Source: JANSWY01 sp038525605 (GTDB lineage: Bacteria; Bacteroidota; Bacteroidia; Cytophagales; Cyclobacteriaceae). From it: a DNA stretch of 27,047 bases. Each line of letters opens with the position of its first letter. Position 1 is the stretch's first letter. The position numbers and the translations under genes were made by a program. Below the pieces are notes generated by a model, which did no database searches, was not told the DNA's origin, and saw only the letters and a list, made by a program, of their open reading frames with translations. The stretch covers positions 1-27,047 of the forward strand of contig JBCBHL010000052.1 in NCBI GenBank assembly GCA_038525605.1. The letters run 5' to 3'. This document shows positions 1 through 9,200 of the stretch, one piece after another.

Positions 1-226
1 CCACACCAAATGGTTTTTCTTCACTGTTTGATCCTGTAAAGCCTCTCTTTAAGTTTGCATTCCCCAACCCTATAGAGGCAAAGGCAATAGTCGTTTCTCC
101 CGAAATCAATTCGCCGTAATCATTTTCAGGAGTTATGAATTTTTGCTCAAACCCAAATGCTTTTTGATAAAACTCAAGGGTTTGTTGGACGTCCTTTACG
201 TAAATAATTGTATATGCGTATTTCAT
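1..226 (-). CDS. VOC (glyoxalase/bleomycin-resistance-like) family protein, 3' end cut by window edge
   Basis: The reading frame starts at ATG 226-224 and stays open for 75 codons to the window edge, so only the N-terminal half is present. It begins MKYAYTIIYVKDVQQTLEFY, the usual opening of a VOC-fold module: a first beta strand, the 'YVKDV' turn, then a helix with 'FYQKAFGFE'. This is followed by strands containing 'ELISGETTIAFAS'. VOC proteins are small cytosolic dimers that act as glyoxalases, dioxygenases or drug-binding proteins. The visible part does not tell which, and metal ligands in the second half cannot be checked. The leader carries a perfect palindrome (245-261), which suggests control by a dedicated repressor. 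The family call is firm; the substrate is unknown. Confidence 0.85.
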   Translation of the reverse strand, partial: MKYAYTIIYVKDVQQTLEFYQKAFGFEQKFITPENDYGELISGETTIAFASIGLGNANLKRGFTGSNSEEKPFGV

Positions 227-244
227 CAATTTTTTAATTAATCA

Positions 245-261
245 GTGCTAATCATTAGCAC
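245..261. promoter_or_regulatory. Perfect 17-bp palindrome, candidate operator of the VOC gene
   Basis: The sequence GTGCTAATCATTAGCAC has two perfect 8-base arms around a single central base. It lies 19-35 bases upstream of the VOC start codon, where a repressor would block transcription. On the minus strand no T-run follows it, so it is a poor terminator for the upstream adenylate kinase-like gene. The dyad size suits a dimeric winged-helix or TetR-type regulator; which one is unknown. Confidence 0.45.
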
Positions 262-381
262 ATTCAGTTCAATTGAAGTTACAGTTTCTCACAGAAAAAT
301 AATGTTCTGATAAAAAGTTTAAAAACGTGGCTCTATCATATCGGAAGAGAAAGAACTCGAGATCCAAATGGCGTAGTAGCT

Positions 382-945
382 TTATAAACTGGCGTTGATA
401 CGATCAGTTATTTCCTTTACAGTACCAAGCCCGTCAAAGGTGATAACATCCAGTTTTGACTTCATATACGCAATCGCCGGTTTTGTAGAATGCTCAAAAA
501 CATCAATTCTTTTTATATGAGTTTCGGGATCCTGGTCATCCTTTCTATCGGAATTTTTAGCCCTGTCTTCTGCCCTTGCCAACAACTCTGACTTAGGTAC
601 TTCAATATTGAGTACCTTGCCTATTGCCATCTTTTTGGATGCCACCAGTTCAAACAAATCATCTACCTGTGCAACTGTTCGAGGATAACCATCTAGAATG
701 ATCCCCTTATTTGCCTGATTCTCATCGAGAATTCTATTGAAAAGCTCCTTCATAATTTCATCAGGAACCAGATCGCCTTTTTCTTCATACTGAGACATAA
801 TCTTTCCGAGATCCGTGCCATTCTCTTTTTCAAGTCTGCATCTGTCTCCGGTTGATATGTGTTCAAAATTTAGCGTCTTTTTCAAGAATTCACATTGTGT
901 GCCTTTTCCACTGTAAGGTGGCCCGGTAATTATCAAGATTTCCAT
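382..945 (-). CDS. Adenylate kinase-like nucleoside monophosphate kinase (short LID form)
   Basis: A 187-residue protein that should transfer phosphate from ATP to AMP or another NMP in the cytosol. It has the P-loop GPPYSGKGT (residues 8-16), the NMP-site motif STGD (31-34), the DGYPRT motif (85-90), and LID and closing arginines in RKDD (134-137) and KRIDVF (145-150). The LID is the short form without a zinc-binding cysteine knuckle. The length is normal. The loop reads 'PPYSGKG' rather than the usual 'PPGAGKG', and STGD is followed by RCRLE instead of the common MLR-type stretch, so this may be a divergent second copy beside a standard adk elsewhere. For that reason no symbol is assigned. 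It is separated from its neighbours by 155 and 100 bases and is probably transcribed alone. Confidence 0.88.
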   Translation of the reverse strand: MEILIITGPPYSGKGTQCEFLKKTLNFEHISTGDRCRLEKENGTDLGKIMSQYEEKGDLVPDEIMKELFNRILDENQANKGIILDGYPRTVAQVDDLFELVASKKMAIGKVLNIEVPKSELLARAEDRAKNSDRKDDQDPETHIKRIDVFEHSTKPAIAYMKSKLDVITFDGLGTVKEITDRINASL

Positions 946-1045
946 TGTTTCAATTTAATATTTTGCATAAATCATTTATTCAATATTGGCTGCTCTTTTC
1001 ATGAAAGGTAGTAATTATTCCGTTCAGAAGTTCCGGTCTAATTAC

Positions 1046-1816
1046 TTAAGTTAATTTACTCGTTACTTTATCATAGCGGCTATCCATGCATACACTTAAG
1101 TCTGTCGTCATAAATTTTCCATTTAAAAACAGACTGAAAATAGTAGCGGGACTTGGTGCGTTTTGTGCCTCCTCCATTGTCTTGAGTTTGATGATCTTCA
1201 GGGGTATATTTCTGTTTTTAGCTGTTTCCACCAATGATTCCCGGGCATGGAATTCTGCAAATGGACACCTGTTTGAATAATAGACGACGATCCCTTCCTT
1301 ATCAGCACATTGGCCACTTTTTACTGATTCGTTGAACGTTGGGTTATCAGCACTTGCTGTGAGCTTCTTTACCAGTAAACTAAATCCACTCGAAGTTCTT
1401 TCTACCTCTTCAAATCCTTGCCTCAGCAACCATTTAGTATCACTCATAAAATGGAATTTTTTAGTCCCGACAACTGTCACCAGCCCGTTTTTTCCCTGCG
1501 CTTTCGCATCTTCCATGGCAGAATTTATGAGCTCCTTGCCATAACCGTTCTTTTTGTATTTGCCTGATACCCAAAAGCAATTGACATTCAGGTAGTTTGG
1601 TGCTGTAATCGGAACCCAGGCATTTTCGGAAGGCCCATACTCAATAAAAACCTTGGCCCTTTCATCCAGCCGTCTGAAGACATATCCATTATCAAACTCT
1701 TTTTTTAGCCAGTCTTTTTTGGCCTGATAGCTATCTGCACATTTTTTATCTGAAAAGGCACAACAGATATGCTCCGATGCAATATTTAGTTCGTCTAATT
1801 CAATAAAGTTTGCCAT
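1046..1816 (-). CDS. GNAT N-acetyltransferase with C-terminal YoaP thioredoxin-like domain
   Basis: A 256-residue fusion. Residues 1-150 form a GNAT fold: strand 'NVNCFWVSGKY' leads into the acetyl-CoA loop around KKNGYGKEL (88-96), and the later 'LLRQGFEEVERTSSGFSLLVKKL' segment closes the domain. Residues 170-256 match the YoaP-type domain, starting with 'VVYYSNRCPF' (177-186), which places a single cysteine (C184) where thioredoxin-like folds carry their active-site cysteine. The two-domain architecture is known from Bacillus YoaP and many Bacteroidota proteins. The acetylated substrate is not known. Several other cysteines lie near the N-terminus (C18, C19, C26). The domain call is firm; the biological role is not. 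Confidence 0.85.
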   Translation of the reverse strand: MANFIELDELNIASEHICCAFSDKKCADSYQAKKDWLKKEFDNGYVFRRLDERAKVFIEYGPSENAWVPITAPNYLNVNCFWVSGKYKKNGYGKELINSAMEDAKAQGKNGLVTVVGTKKFHFMSDTKWLLRQGFEEVERTSSGFSLLVKKLTASADNPTFNESVKSGQCADKEGIVVYYSNRCPFAEFHARESLVETAKNRNIPLKIIKLKTMEEAQNAPSPATIFSLFLNGKFMTTDLSVCMDSRYDKVTSKLT

Positions 1817-1927
1817 TGCAGTAGGTTTTAAACAATGAAAGTGAAAAAAATCAGATAGTAATACTGGCTGTCTAAGAGCTGCATTAATTACTAATCGTCA
1901 AACAAAATTTAATCCTTTTTTGAATTC

Positions 1928-2032
1928 GTGAAAAGAAAAATATCAAGTAGAAAGTTAACATTTGTCATTGTCTTAGGATGGATTGGTTTCAATGAACCTA
2001 CACTATGGCACATTAATCATAAAATATGCTGA
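1928..2032 (+). CDS. Possible 34-residue membrane-segment peptide (GTG start)
   Basis: This is the only convincing open stretch on the plus strand between genes. From GTG at 1928 the frame gives a basic N-terminus (KRKISSRK), then the hydrophobic run LTFVIVLGWIGF, then NEPTLWHINHKIC and a TGA stop. A basic start followed by a short hydrophobic segment is typical of small membrane peptides. There is no ATG, the upstream in-frame stop is at 1910-1912, and no ribosome-binding site is evident. It could equally be chance or a remnant. It would be transcribed against all its neighbours. Confidence 0.22.
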   Translation: MKRKISSRKLTFVIVLGWIGFNEPTLWHINHKIC

Positions 2033-2060
2033 AAATCTCAGAATAACGATACCTCTCTTA

Positions 2061-3260
2061 TTATTCCCAAAGTGAATAATACAGCCACTTTTGATCCCCA
2101 ACTTTCATTTTCTCCACCTTTTGGTCATAAGTCGCCTGATATTCGATCAGTATTTCACCTGAACCACAACTCTCAGTCAGCTCGATGAGCAGTGTTTGTT
2201 GTTTATTATTTTTTTCGAGGATTATTCCGTTGGCGTAGCATGATCCCTCATCATAAAGGTCTTCCTGCTCCTGATTGATGAACCCATATAGGTATTTAAA
2301 CTCCACTGAATCACCTACCTTGAACTCTTTAAAGTCTTGCCTTTGAATACGCTTCTTTTCCTTTTCTGATTTTTTCCAATAATTCTGGTAGTACTTAATT
2401 TGTCTATTCAGCCTTATAGGTACCCCATTTAATCTTCTATGATACGAAGTTAAAATAATCCCTGACATATCATCGGCGTGATATATGCCACATTGATTAA
2501 AAAATCTTGACAGCTCCGATCCCGTCCATAGGCCCCAGTTGTTTCGCATCCAAATACCTAAACCAAAATGAGTTTTTCCAATTAATTCGGACTTTGAAAA
2601 CTCTTTGAATTCTATTCTGGCAGAATCAGTTAAAAGGGTGTCTAAAGAAATGAAGCAATCTTCCAAATTGCGCAAAAGAAACTTTACTGGTTCATCCTCA
2701 TCCGGACCATCTCCTTCTTCGATTGATACCTCAATGATGCTATTGTTTGCATAAAACTTATCCAGATCCCGGCTGTCTTCTCTATCTATATCATCTCCGA
2801 TATCAACAGTAAAAGTAAGTCCTATATCATAGTAATTACAGTCAATGATGGCTTTACCATTTTCATCAGTGTCATATCCATCCCATTCTCCTTTTCCATA
2901 GACTTTTGTGACATCTCTTACTTTCAATGTATCGGAAATTTGCAATCCTTTTGATGTTTTACCTACGAAATTATCATGAACCATTATCGCAAAAACCGAC
3001 TTTGAGCTATCAGATTGTAGGTACCAACAAGAAATCCCTTTGCTGGCGTATTTCATTTCATATGAATAGGAATTCCATTTGATGCGCTGGCCCTCTCCAT
3101 ACTGATTAATCACATTTTCGATGGATTCCCCCACCTGAATATTTCCCACACTAATCCCCTCAATGATCAACGTATTGTGAACCTGAGACAGAGTTTCAAA
3201 GCGAGCAAACAAAACAAGTAAAAGGAAAATAAATATTCTCATATTACTCTCAGGTTTCAT
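2061..3260 (-). CDS. Exported protein of unknown function with signal peptide
   Basis: A 399-residue protein whose hydrophobic segment (IFIFLLLVLFA, about residues 9-19) and following 'LSQ' form a Sec signal peptide of the Bacteroidota style. A second ATG at 3242 (residue 7) would give a tighter signal peptide and is an alternative start. The N-terminal third holds two similar short stretches of a 'beta strand, GxS/D, helix, YGxG' pattern ('VGNIQVGESIENVINQYGEG' and a weaker copy ending 'VTKVYGKGEW'). Similar stretches occur in small exported lipid- or peptide-binding repeats. An acidic cluster 'EEGDGPDEDEP' follows. The C-terminal half has no motif I recognise. It stands alone, with gaps of over 90 bases on each side. 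Export to the periplasm is well supported; the function is unknown. Confidence 0.75.
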   Translation of the reverse strand: MKPESNMRIFIFLLLVLFARFETLSQVHNTLIIEGISVGNIQVGESIENVINQYGEGQRIKWNSYSYEMKYASKGISCWYLQSDSSKSVFAIMVHDNFVGKTSKGLQISDTLKVRDVTKVYGKGEWDGYDTDENGKAIIDCNYYDIGLTFTVDIGDDIDREDSRDLDKFYANNSIIEVSIEEGDGPDEDEPVKFLLRNLEDCFISLDTLLTDSARIEFKEFSKSELIGKTHFGLGIWMRNNWGLWTGSELSRFFNQCGIYHADDMSGIILTSYHRRLNGVPIRLNRQIKYYQNYWKKSEKEKKRIQRQDFKEFKVGDSVEFKYLYGFINQEQEDLYDEGSCYANGIILEKNNKQQTLLIELTESCGSGEILIEYQATYDQKVEKMKVGDQKWLYYSLWE

Positions 3261-3350
3261 TATTATTGGTTTCTGTAAGTAGTGCGCTGAAATTTCTGTG
3301 ATTCACTGTCATCTAAAACAATCGAAACATCTATCCAAGCAACTTAACAC

Positions 3351-3890
3351 TTACATCTTAAAGTTTTCAATGTTTTCTTTGATGGACATCTCCGTGCTGA
3401 TGATATCAAGCAGTAAAAATATGATCGTTTCTTTGATATCCGATGAATTCTCTCGCATATTAGAGTAAACAAAGGTCATCAGGTATTTTTCTTTATCCTC
3501 TAATAGCTCCTTGCTGTTTTCAATATTACTTAAAGCTTTAAGTTGCTCGTAGGGTACTAATTCGATCTTCGTTCTGGAAATTGCTTCCCACGAATTAATT
3601 CTGATTTGGGGTGAATGAAATCCCTCCGTTTTGAGTACTATATCAAGCAGTGACAAGCTCTCATCTTTGGCATAAAACCGTAAGCTGTCCATTAGCCGAT
3701 TCTGCTTTGGGATATTTTCAACAATGTCTATTCTGCTCTCTTCCAATTCTGTCACAATAGATTTAGAAATCTCATCAATGTAATTCTGATCTTTCCGCTG
3801 TTCGTTCCAGCTATTAATAAAAAGCGCGACCAAAATTCCTACAATGACAGGAATCATTTGTTTTAAAACTTCAACTACTGTTCGCTTCAT
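3351..3890 (-). CDS. DUF6090-like single-span membrane protein
   Basis: A 179-residue protein with one N-terminal membrane span (about residues 11-26, MIPVIVGILVALFINS) ending in 'WNEQRKD'. That start resembles the 'VGILIALQINNWNE' beginning of DUF6090 proteins, which are common in Bacteroidota, often in tandem, and have no known function. The rest is helical and charged ('EISKSIVTELEESRIDI', 'NIENSKELLEDKEKYL') and would lie on one side of the inner membrane. No catalytic motif is visible. It is separated from the upstream PAS gene by 252 bases, in which I see no further gene. The family call rests on the N-terminal signature. Confidence 0.7.
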   Translation of the reverse strand: MKRTVVEVLKQMIPVIVGILVALFINSWNEQRKDQNYIDEISKSIVTELEESRIDIVENIPKQNRLMDSLRFYAKDESLSLLDIVLKTEGFHSPQIRINSWEAISRTKIELVPYEQLKALSNIENSKELLEDKEKYLMTFVYSNMRENSSDIKETIIFLLLDIISTEMSIKENIENFKM

Positions 3891-4142
3891 CTTGTATATA
3901 ATATGCTTTTGTGATGTTGATTACTAATATCAAAAACAATATAAAAAATATGTCTGAAATGCTAACACCATTTATGGGAACAAGATAATCGTAATGCGGT
4001 ATGCTGACTATTTGCAGAAAATATCTAACAAACTAACCATGTATAAAACAAGCACAGGGCACTAAAGCGGATGCTTACCAAAATTTGATCATTTAGAAAA
4101 ATCGAATTCTTTTTCGAAGATCGTCTCACAAGAGCTTAAAAA

Positions 4143-4709
4143 CTATACTACCTGCTTTTCCAGCGCCATATAATGTGTTGTTTCTTCGCCATGCAATGGA
4201 AAAATCTTTAGCTCGCACTTGTAAATGGATTTGTCTTTTCGGTGATTGACAATTACATCCGTAAAAGGCTTGTCACGTTGGATTTTGGTTTTGATTCTTT
4301 TTCTCGTTTCTTCTGAAGTATGCTCACCCTGTAGAAACTTGGGTGTTTTATTGATTGCAAAAGTCTTGGAATAACCTGTCATGGAAGTAAACCCATCGTT
4401 TACCCATATGATTTTTTGATACCTATCGGTGATAACAATCGCTTCATAATCATTTTCAGAAAATATTGCTCTCAGATTATTTTGCCAATTGAATTTATTG
4501 GCAAAGTAGAAAATTTGCTTGATCTCATTTTCTTGCTTGGTATCAAACATCCTTTCATGAATTCCATCCATAAAAACATCCCAACTTAACAGTGCCATAG
4601 AAGCTGGTCTGTGCGTTGTTAACTGCTGTTTGAATAAACCTATTTCTTCACGTGGACTGTTAGTTACACTTATATCTATACCGTTGCTATCAACAAGATT
4701 GTGCTTCAT
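4143..4709 (-). CDS. Short LOV-like PAS-domain protein lacking the photoactive cysteine
   Basis: A 188-residue soluble protein. Residues 1-75 are a family-specific helical region ('PASMALLSWDVFMDGIHERM'). Residues 80-188 form one PAS domain: 'YEAIVITDRYQKIIWVNDGFTSMTGYS', then a LOV-type core 'NKTPKFLQG' (120-128), then 'VIVNHRKDKSIYKCELKIFPL'. In photoactive LOV domains the core reads NCRFLQ, where Cys forms the flavin adduct. Here Asn is Thr122 and Cys is Pro123, so flavin-adduct photochemistry is not expected, although the FLQG turn and the 'NxRKD' strand remain. No output domain is attached, so it probably signals by protein-protein contact or binds a small ligand. Short PAS proteins of this layout are known in Bacteroidota. 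It lies alone between gaps of about 250 bases. Confidence 0.82.
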   Translation of the reverse strand: MKHNLVDSNGIDISVTNSPREEIGLFKQQLTTHRPASMALLSWDVFMDGIHERMFDTKQENEIKQIFYFANKFNWQNNLRAIFSENDYEAIVITDRYQKIIWVNDGFTSMTGYSKTFAINKTPKFLQGEHTSEETRKRIKTKIQRDKPFTDVIVNHRKDKSIYKCELKIFPLHGEETTHYMALEKQVV

Positions 4710-4957
4710 AATTTTGACATTTAATACTGCTACCTGAACTACGCAAGTTTTCCTCTTATCACTAATCCCCTGCTAAGTCAAAAAAAAGTAATATAATTAA
4801 AAATGCATTGTTTTGCTAGACAATTGAATATTAACCTTATGTAAAATTTAATTGTTTTTAATTTTTTTCAAAAATTTATGACAGCTATATATTCAGATGG
4901 ATCGTCTTATTATTCATCCTGATTGCTTCGACACTAAAACACTCAAGTCACGTTACC

Positions 4958-5860
4958 TCAACGATGATTTTGATAGTAATTAGGAGCAACGCTGGCGGCC
5001 AATTTTGCCAAATCTTCAGCCTCCAGATTGACTGATGCCTTCCCTGCCTGCAAAACCTGACTTAGTTGCTGTTCTGTTCTGACTCCTGCTACAATGGATG
5101 TTACTGCCTGATGATGCAATGCAAATTTCATGGCAATGCAAGCCGGAGACACCTCATATTTTACTGACAATTCGTGGACCAGCTTTACAACGCTGTTGAC
5201 CGTCTCAACATCATAGTCCAGGTATCGATCTCTCGACTTGCCGACAAGTACACCTTGTGCAAGTGCTCCTCTCACCAACACCCCAATTTCAGCATCTTTC
5301 AACGCAGACAAGGTGCTCTCTTCTGGTCTTCTATCCAGCAGATTATACTGTGTCATATTACTGGCTATCTGTGACTTATTTATATATGCCTGGATTACAT
5401 TGGGACGGATTGATGAAATACCATAAGCTCTGATTTTACCCTGAGATTTCAATAACTCAAAAGCTTCTATTGTCTCATCAATGGGATCATCAATCGTTCC
5501 GCCATGCAACTGATACAAATCAATGTAGTCAGTTTGTAGTCTTTTCAGGCTACTTTCCACCGCTTTCAAAATGTAGGCTTTACGTGGATTCCAATCCCAG
5601 CCACTTCCATCAGTACGCCACTGATTCCCTACTTTTGTAGCGAGTATTAAGCGGTCTCTTTTTCCTTTCAGTGCGGTACCCACCATTTCTTCATTATCAC
5701 CTTTTTGATAAAGGTCTGCCGTATCAAAAAGATTAATTCCTCCATCGATGGCCTGATCGATCAAATGACTTGCGACAGTTTGGTCTGCCTCCAATGACAT
5801 GCAACCGAAAGCAATCTCGCTTACCTGCAGTTCGGTTTTTCCAAGTTGATTGTATTTCAT
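4958..5860 (-). CDS. Aldo/keto reductase
   Basis: An NAD(P)H-dependent cytosolic oxidoreductase of the AKR superfamily, 300 residues from the chosen ATG at 5860-5858. The frame is open 22 codons further upstream, but MKYNQLGKTELQVSEIAFGC is the standard family start. The catalytic tetrad is visible: Asp in 'FDTADLY', Tyr in the same motif, Lys in 'ILATKVG' and His in 'LYQLHGG'. Cofactor-binding elements follow ('GVLVRGALAQGVL', 'SIVAGVRTEQQL'). The substrate cannot be told; YeaE/MocA-like enzymes of this shape reduce small aldehydes and ketones. On the minus strand TATCTTTA (5885-5878) resembles the Bacteroidota -7 element TAnnTTTG, but no matching -33 box is clear. The gene follows the terminator of the large operon and is probably independently transcribed. 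Confidence 0.92.
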   Translation of the reverse strand: MKYNQLGKTELQVSEIAFGCMSLEADQTVASHLIDQAIDGGINLFDTADLYQKGDNEEMVGTALKGKRDRLILATKVGNQWRTDGSGWDWNPRKAYILKAVESSLKRLQTDYIDLYQLHGGTIDDPIDETIEAFELLKSQGKIRAYGISSIRPNVIQAYINKSQIASNMTQYNLLDRRPEESTLSALKDAEIGVLVRGALAQGVLVGKSRDRYLDYDVETVNSVVKLVHELSVKYEVSPACIAMKFALHHQAVTSIVAGVRTEQQLSQVLQAGKASVNLEAEDLAKLAASVAPNYYQNHR

Positions 5861-6003
5861 TAGCTTTAAGTGATTGCTAAAGATAGGATAATTGATTAAC
5901 ACTGGTCTAAACTTTAAAAAGATCAAGTCTATGTTCTGGCTTTCAGAACGAGGTTTATTTCATTATACCTTTAAATACCTTTCTGTAAGAAACAACGTGT
6001 GAT

Positions 6004-6029
6004 AAAACAGTGGAGCTGCAACCTCCACT
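6004..6029 (-). terminator. Second, weak hairpin downstream of the operon
   Basis: AGTGGAG and CTCCACT form a perfect 7-bp stem around a 7-base loop (6009-6029). On the minus strand GTTTTATC follows, so the U-tract is only four bases. On the plus strand AAAATTTTCT follows. It may act as a backup terminator behind the stronger one at 6088-6136. Confidence 0.4.
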
Positions 6030-6087
6030 AAAATTTTCTATAAAAATAGAATTGAATGCTACTGCGAAGCTACATCCTTCATTGAGG

Positions 6088-6136
6088 AAAAAAATAATCG
6101 CCGATTGCACGTTGGTCAGTACGGCAACCGGCGATT
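6088..6136 (-). terminator. Strong intrinsic terminator of the giant-protein operon
   Basis: On the minus strand AATCGCCGGTTGC (6136-6124) pairs with GCAATCGGCGATT (6108-6096) as a 13-bp stem with a single G-U pair and a 15-base loop. It is followed, after one A, by seven T residues (plus-strand A-run 6088-6094). It lies about 115 bases past the stop of the 1919-residue gene, so it ends the leftward transcript. Confidence 0.85.
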
Positions 6137-6149
6137 GATCATCAGCAAA

Positions 6150-6240
6150 TACTCAAAAAAACTGATGAACTACTCAAAATAAAATCGGTTTTCAATTGCA
6201 TCGCAGCAGCTATGAGATACCACTAAGATGCTACTCAAAA
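6150..6240. repeat. Three direct copies of TACTCAAAA
   Basis: The 9-mer TACTCAAAA occurs at 6150-6158, 6171-6179 and 6232-6240. The last two copies match over 12 bases (CTACTCAAAATA). Spacing is irregular (21 and 61 bases), so this is not an array. It may be chance in AT-rich DNA. Confidence 0.3.
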
Positions 6241-6250
6241 TAATTGCTCG

Positions 6251-9200
6251 TTATTCAGAGGGCACAGCAATGATGTTACTTTTCAGATTCATCATACCTG
6301 CAGTGTTTTCGACATCTACTTTAAATTGGTGGTAGATTTTGTTTCCCTCACCATCTTGCGTCAGTAATACCGGATCATCGATACTCGTGTCAGCAAGTGG
6401 TAACAGAATCTGCTCTTCATTGGAAGTCAGTTCATGAATTTTGATCCAGTTACCCTGGCGGTTCAATTTGAATACATTGTACTTACCATTGTGAGTAACT
6501 TTGTCCCAGCTTAATACCACATTGTGTAACTCAAAACTGGCATTAACCGGATCCGCCGAATAGATAGAAACAGGCGCTTCCGGGCTGGTTCCTTCTATCA
6601 CATTACTAACAATAATCTTTGATGATTGCGAAGGTGCATAATCCAGCACTATGTCACCGTTTTTATCTTCAAATTCCACCTCTCTGGCAACTGTCAGTCT
6701 GTAAAACAGCGGATCGCCGTAAGGCACAAAACCTAAGTCATCAAACTCATCTTTGATTGTCCATGAATTCTGAGGATTGGCAGGATCAGGGATGATATCC
6801 ACAGTTTTCACCAGGTCCATCGATCTGACAGAAAGTGTATCCTCTGCGTTCATGGTCCTGTACAGATTAACTTTTCTAATCTTTTGCACATCCGGATAAG
6901 CATTGATTTCGAAGGATATTCCAGGTAAAATGCCAAGATTTTCATTAGCCGTAACCGAGAGCACTCGTTTTAACTCCGGTGCTGTAGGTGCTTTAGTATT
7001 GACAAGTTTTACCGGTCCCAGTATCGGGCTGAAATCTCCCAGTTGCATCGAATTCCCCATTTCCCGAGTGCTGTAGAAATACACATTATCCGAAGTACCA
7101 TCGAGACCAAAATCGGTAAACTTCACTTTATTCGCACCGACTATTTTGGCCATAGGAGCAACGTCAAAATCCGGATGTGAAGGTTTCAGGAGGCTGCCGT
7201 TTCTATCTCTGATCACCTGCGGTCTGTCTACAGGCTCATAGCTTGAATCATCACTGATGTATTGATATAAAACCGGTACCTGCGTTAATGGCACGAAAGC
7301 ATCGTGCACGGCAGTTTTGATTCTATCTGCAATTGCTCCGGGATTCAACGACCCGGGAGTCTCTTCCGCAGCAAATAGGTCTTCACGATCCGGGTTTGGA
7401 AACTGATAACCATCAACAGTTGGCGGATAAATACCAAATTCTCCATCGGTATTGACCGGATCATTGCTTTCATATGTGTAATCAAATCCCAGAAGATTGG
7501 TCCATCTATTGGCAAAAAACTCATCGTTTTCAAAACCTTTTAATGCCGCTTTGATAGTGGCTATTGTCCCCGGTTTGTACAAGGCATTGAGTACCGTATT
7601 TTCATCAAGTCTGTAATACAGTATGCCATATGGGGCATGTTCAAACTGGTTCGTAAACGTGTAGGAAGATTTGCCAAATGAGTCTGGTCTGGTCGCATAC
7701 AAAGCTCCTTCGGCTTCCTCAGGTACCTTCGGTTCAATGACCTCTTCGGCAAACATCATCTTAGGTACGCTGATTTTCGAAACAAAACTGGAATCATCAT
7801 CAGTTGAGCGCAGACCAAATACGGAATATTTCACACCTTCACCAGTCTCGGGAAGCGTATTATCTTCATTCAGTCCAAGGCTGGTATCAGCATATAAATA
7901 GGTGATATAACCCGGATAAAAATTGACTTCTACATTGGTTCCGGTTTGCACCACATCCGTTGGCGGATTGGCCACATCTTCAAATGCAGTATCATAAGCA
8001 TAGATTTCCAGATCGTTGGCCGTACCAACCTGTGCCAGTTTCACGACCTGAAGCGCTTTTCTCGGGCCATTCGGGTCATTAGTTCTGTGAATTCTAACGA
8101 TCCCTCCAAACCAATCAACTGAATTGCTATTTCCGGCAGCATTGTATTGCGGGTGATGATCGAGGCTTGTACCGTTTAGAGTAATCTTGTAAAGACCTGC
8201 AAACCCCAATATCTCATTTCCGGAGCTGTCTACATCCACAGCCTCCTGTTGTTCCTCTACCAGTGCTCCAGACCAGATACCCCTTGTTTTTTCCAGCACC
8301 TGTTCTGGTTCATCATCCGGGCCTTCCTGAGTGATTACTTCCCGGTGTACAGGCCAGTTATCTCCCAGTTGTACTTTGAAAGTTCCCGGATTGGGAGTAC
8401 CCCAACTAACAGGATTCAACATGTTTTCTACTGCCATGAACAGGCCATCGGCATTGATTTGGGGTGTTTCCAAATCTGCTCCGGGGTTTGGAATCGCTGA
8501 CGACTGAATAGCATCGGAAATTTCCTTTTTATAAACCTTGAAAACAGGACCTTCTCCTGGAATTGCTGAAGCCAAAACCGTGTGAATGACATATTCTTCC
8601 TCTTCCAGGATGAAAACACCTCCTGTATAATTGGCCATCTCACCGGCAGGTAATATCGGCACAATGTCTTCACCAGTACTTGCCAGGTGATAGCTTTCCG
8701 TGCGGATAATTGCCAACACTTCATTGGATGGATCATCTACAATGCTTTTTGCTTTGCCCCTCACATTTTTAGGAATCTCACTCCTAAAATAGACTTCCGC
8801 TTTATCAGCAAAAATCTCGTCACTGTCCGGATAAATGGCATTAGGATTGAGTGGGTCTGTAAACGAACCCATGTCATCCGGAGTAATCTTATAGGTGACC
8901 ATATCCTGAAGCGTGTGATAATCGAAAGTAATTCTGGCCAGGGTCTTGTCATCTGCTGTGATTGCATTGTACATTGCCTGCTCTTCAGCGGATGTCAGCA
9001 ACAGTGGACTTTCCTTTTTGATGAGCAACGGATTGACATTTGAAGGCGGTAATAAGTTGACTGTACGCTGAAAAAGCGTAGCTATTTCCCATTCCACGGC
9101 ACTTCTCGCAGACCTGCCAAACCAGTTGATACCGTAAGAACTGTAAATATGCAATCCATTTTCCTTTTCCCGATGAACAAAAAGCGGTTGCTCAGGATCA

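Larger units (their letters stand above)
5861..6250. other. 390-base non-coding gap between the giant-protein operon and the aldo/keto reductase gene
   Basis: No convincing gene is seen on either strand. The gap holds two hairpins downstream of the operon (6088-6136 and 6009-6029), three short direct copies of TACTCAAAA (6150, 6171 and 6232), and the probable promoter region of the aldo/keto reductase gene at its left end. Confidence 0.6.

Noticed and set aside
5861..5926. 22-residue N-terminal extension of the aldo/keto reductase
   Set aside because: Family members begin at MKYNQLGKTELQVS; the extension has no signal or domain and runs through the likely promoter.
6138..6250. Possible coding remnant just downstream of the 1919-residue gene
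   Set aside because: The minus-strand frames give short peptides without a start and without resemblance to the neighbouring proteins.
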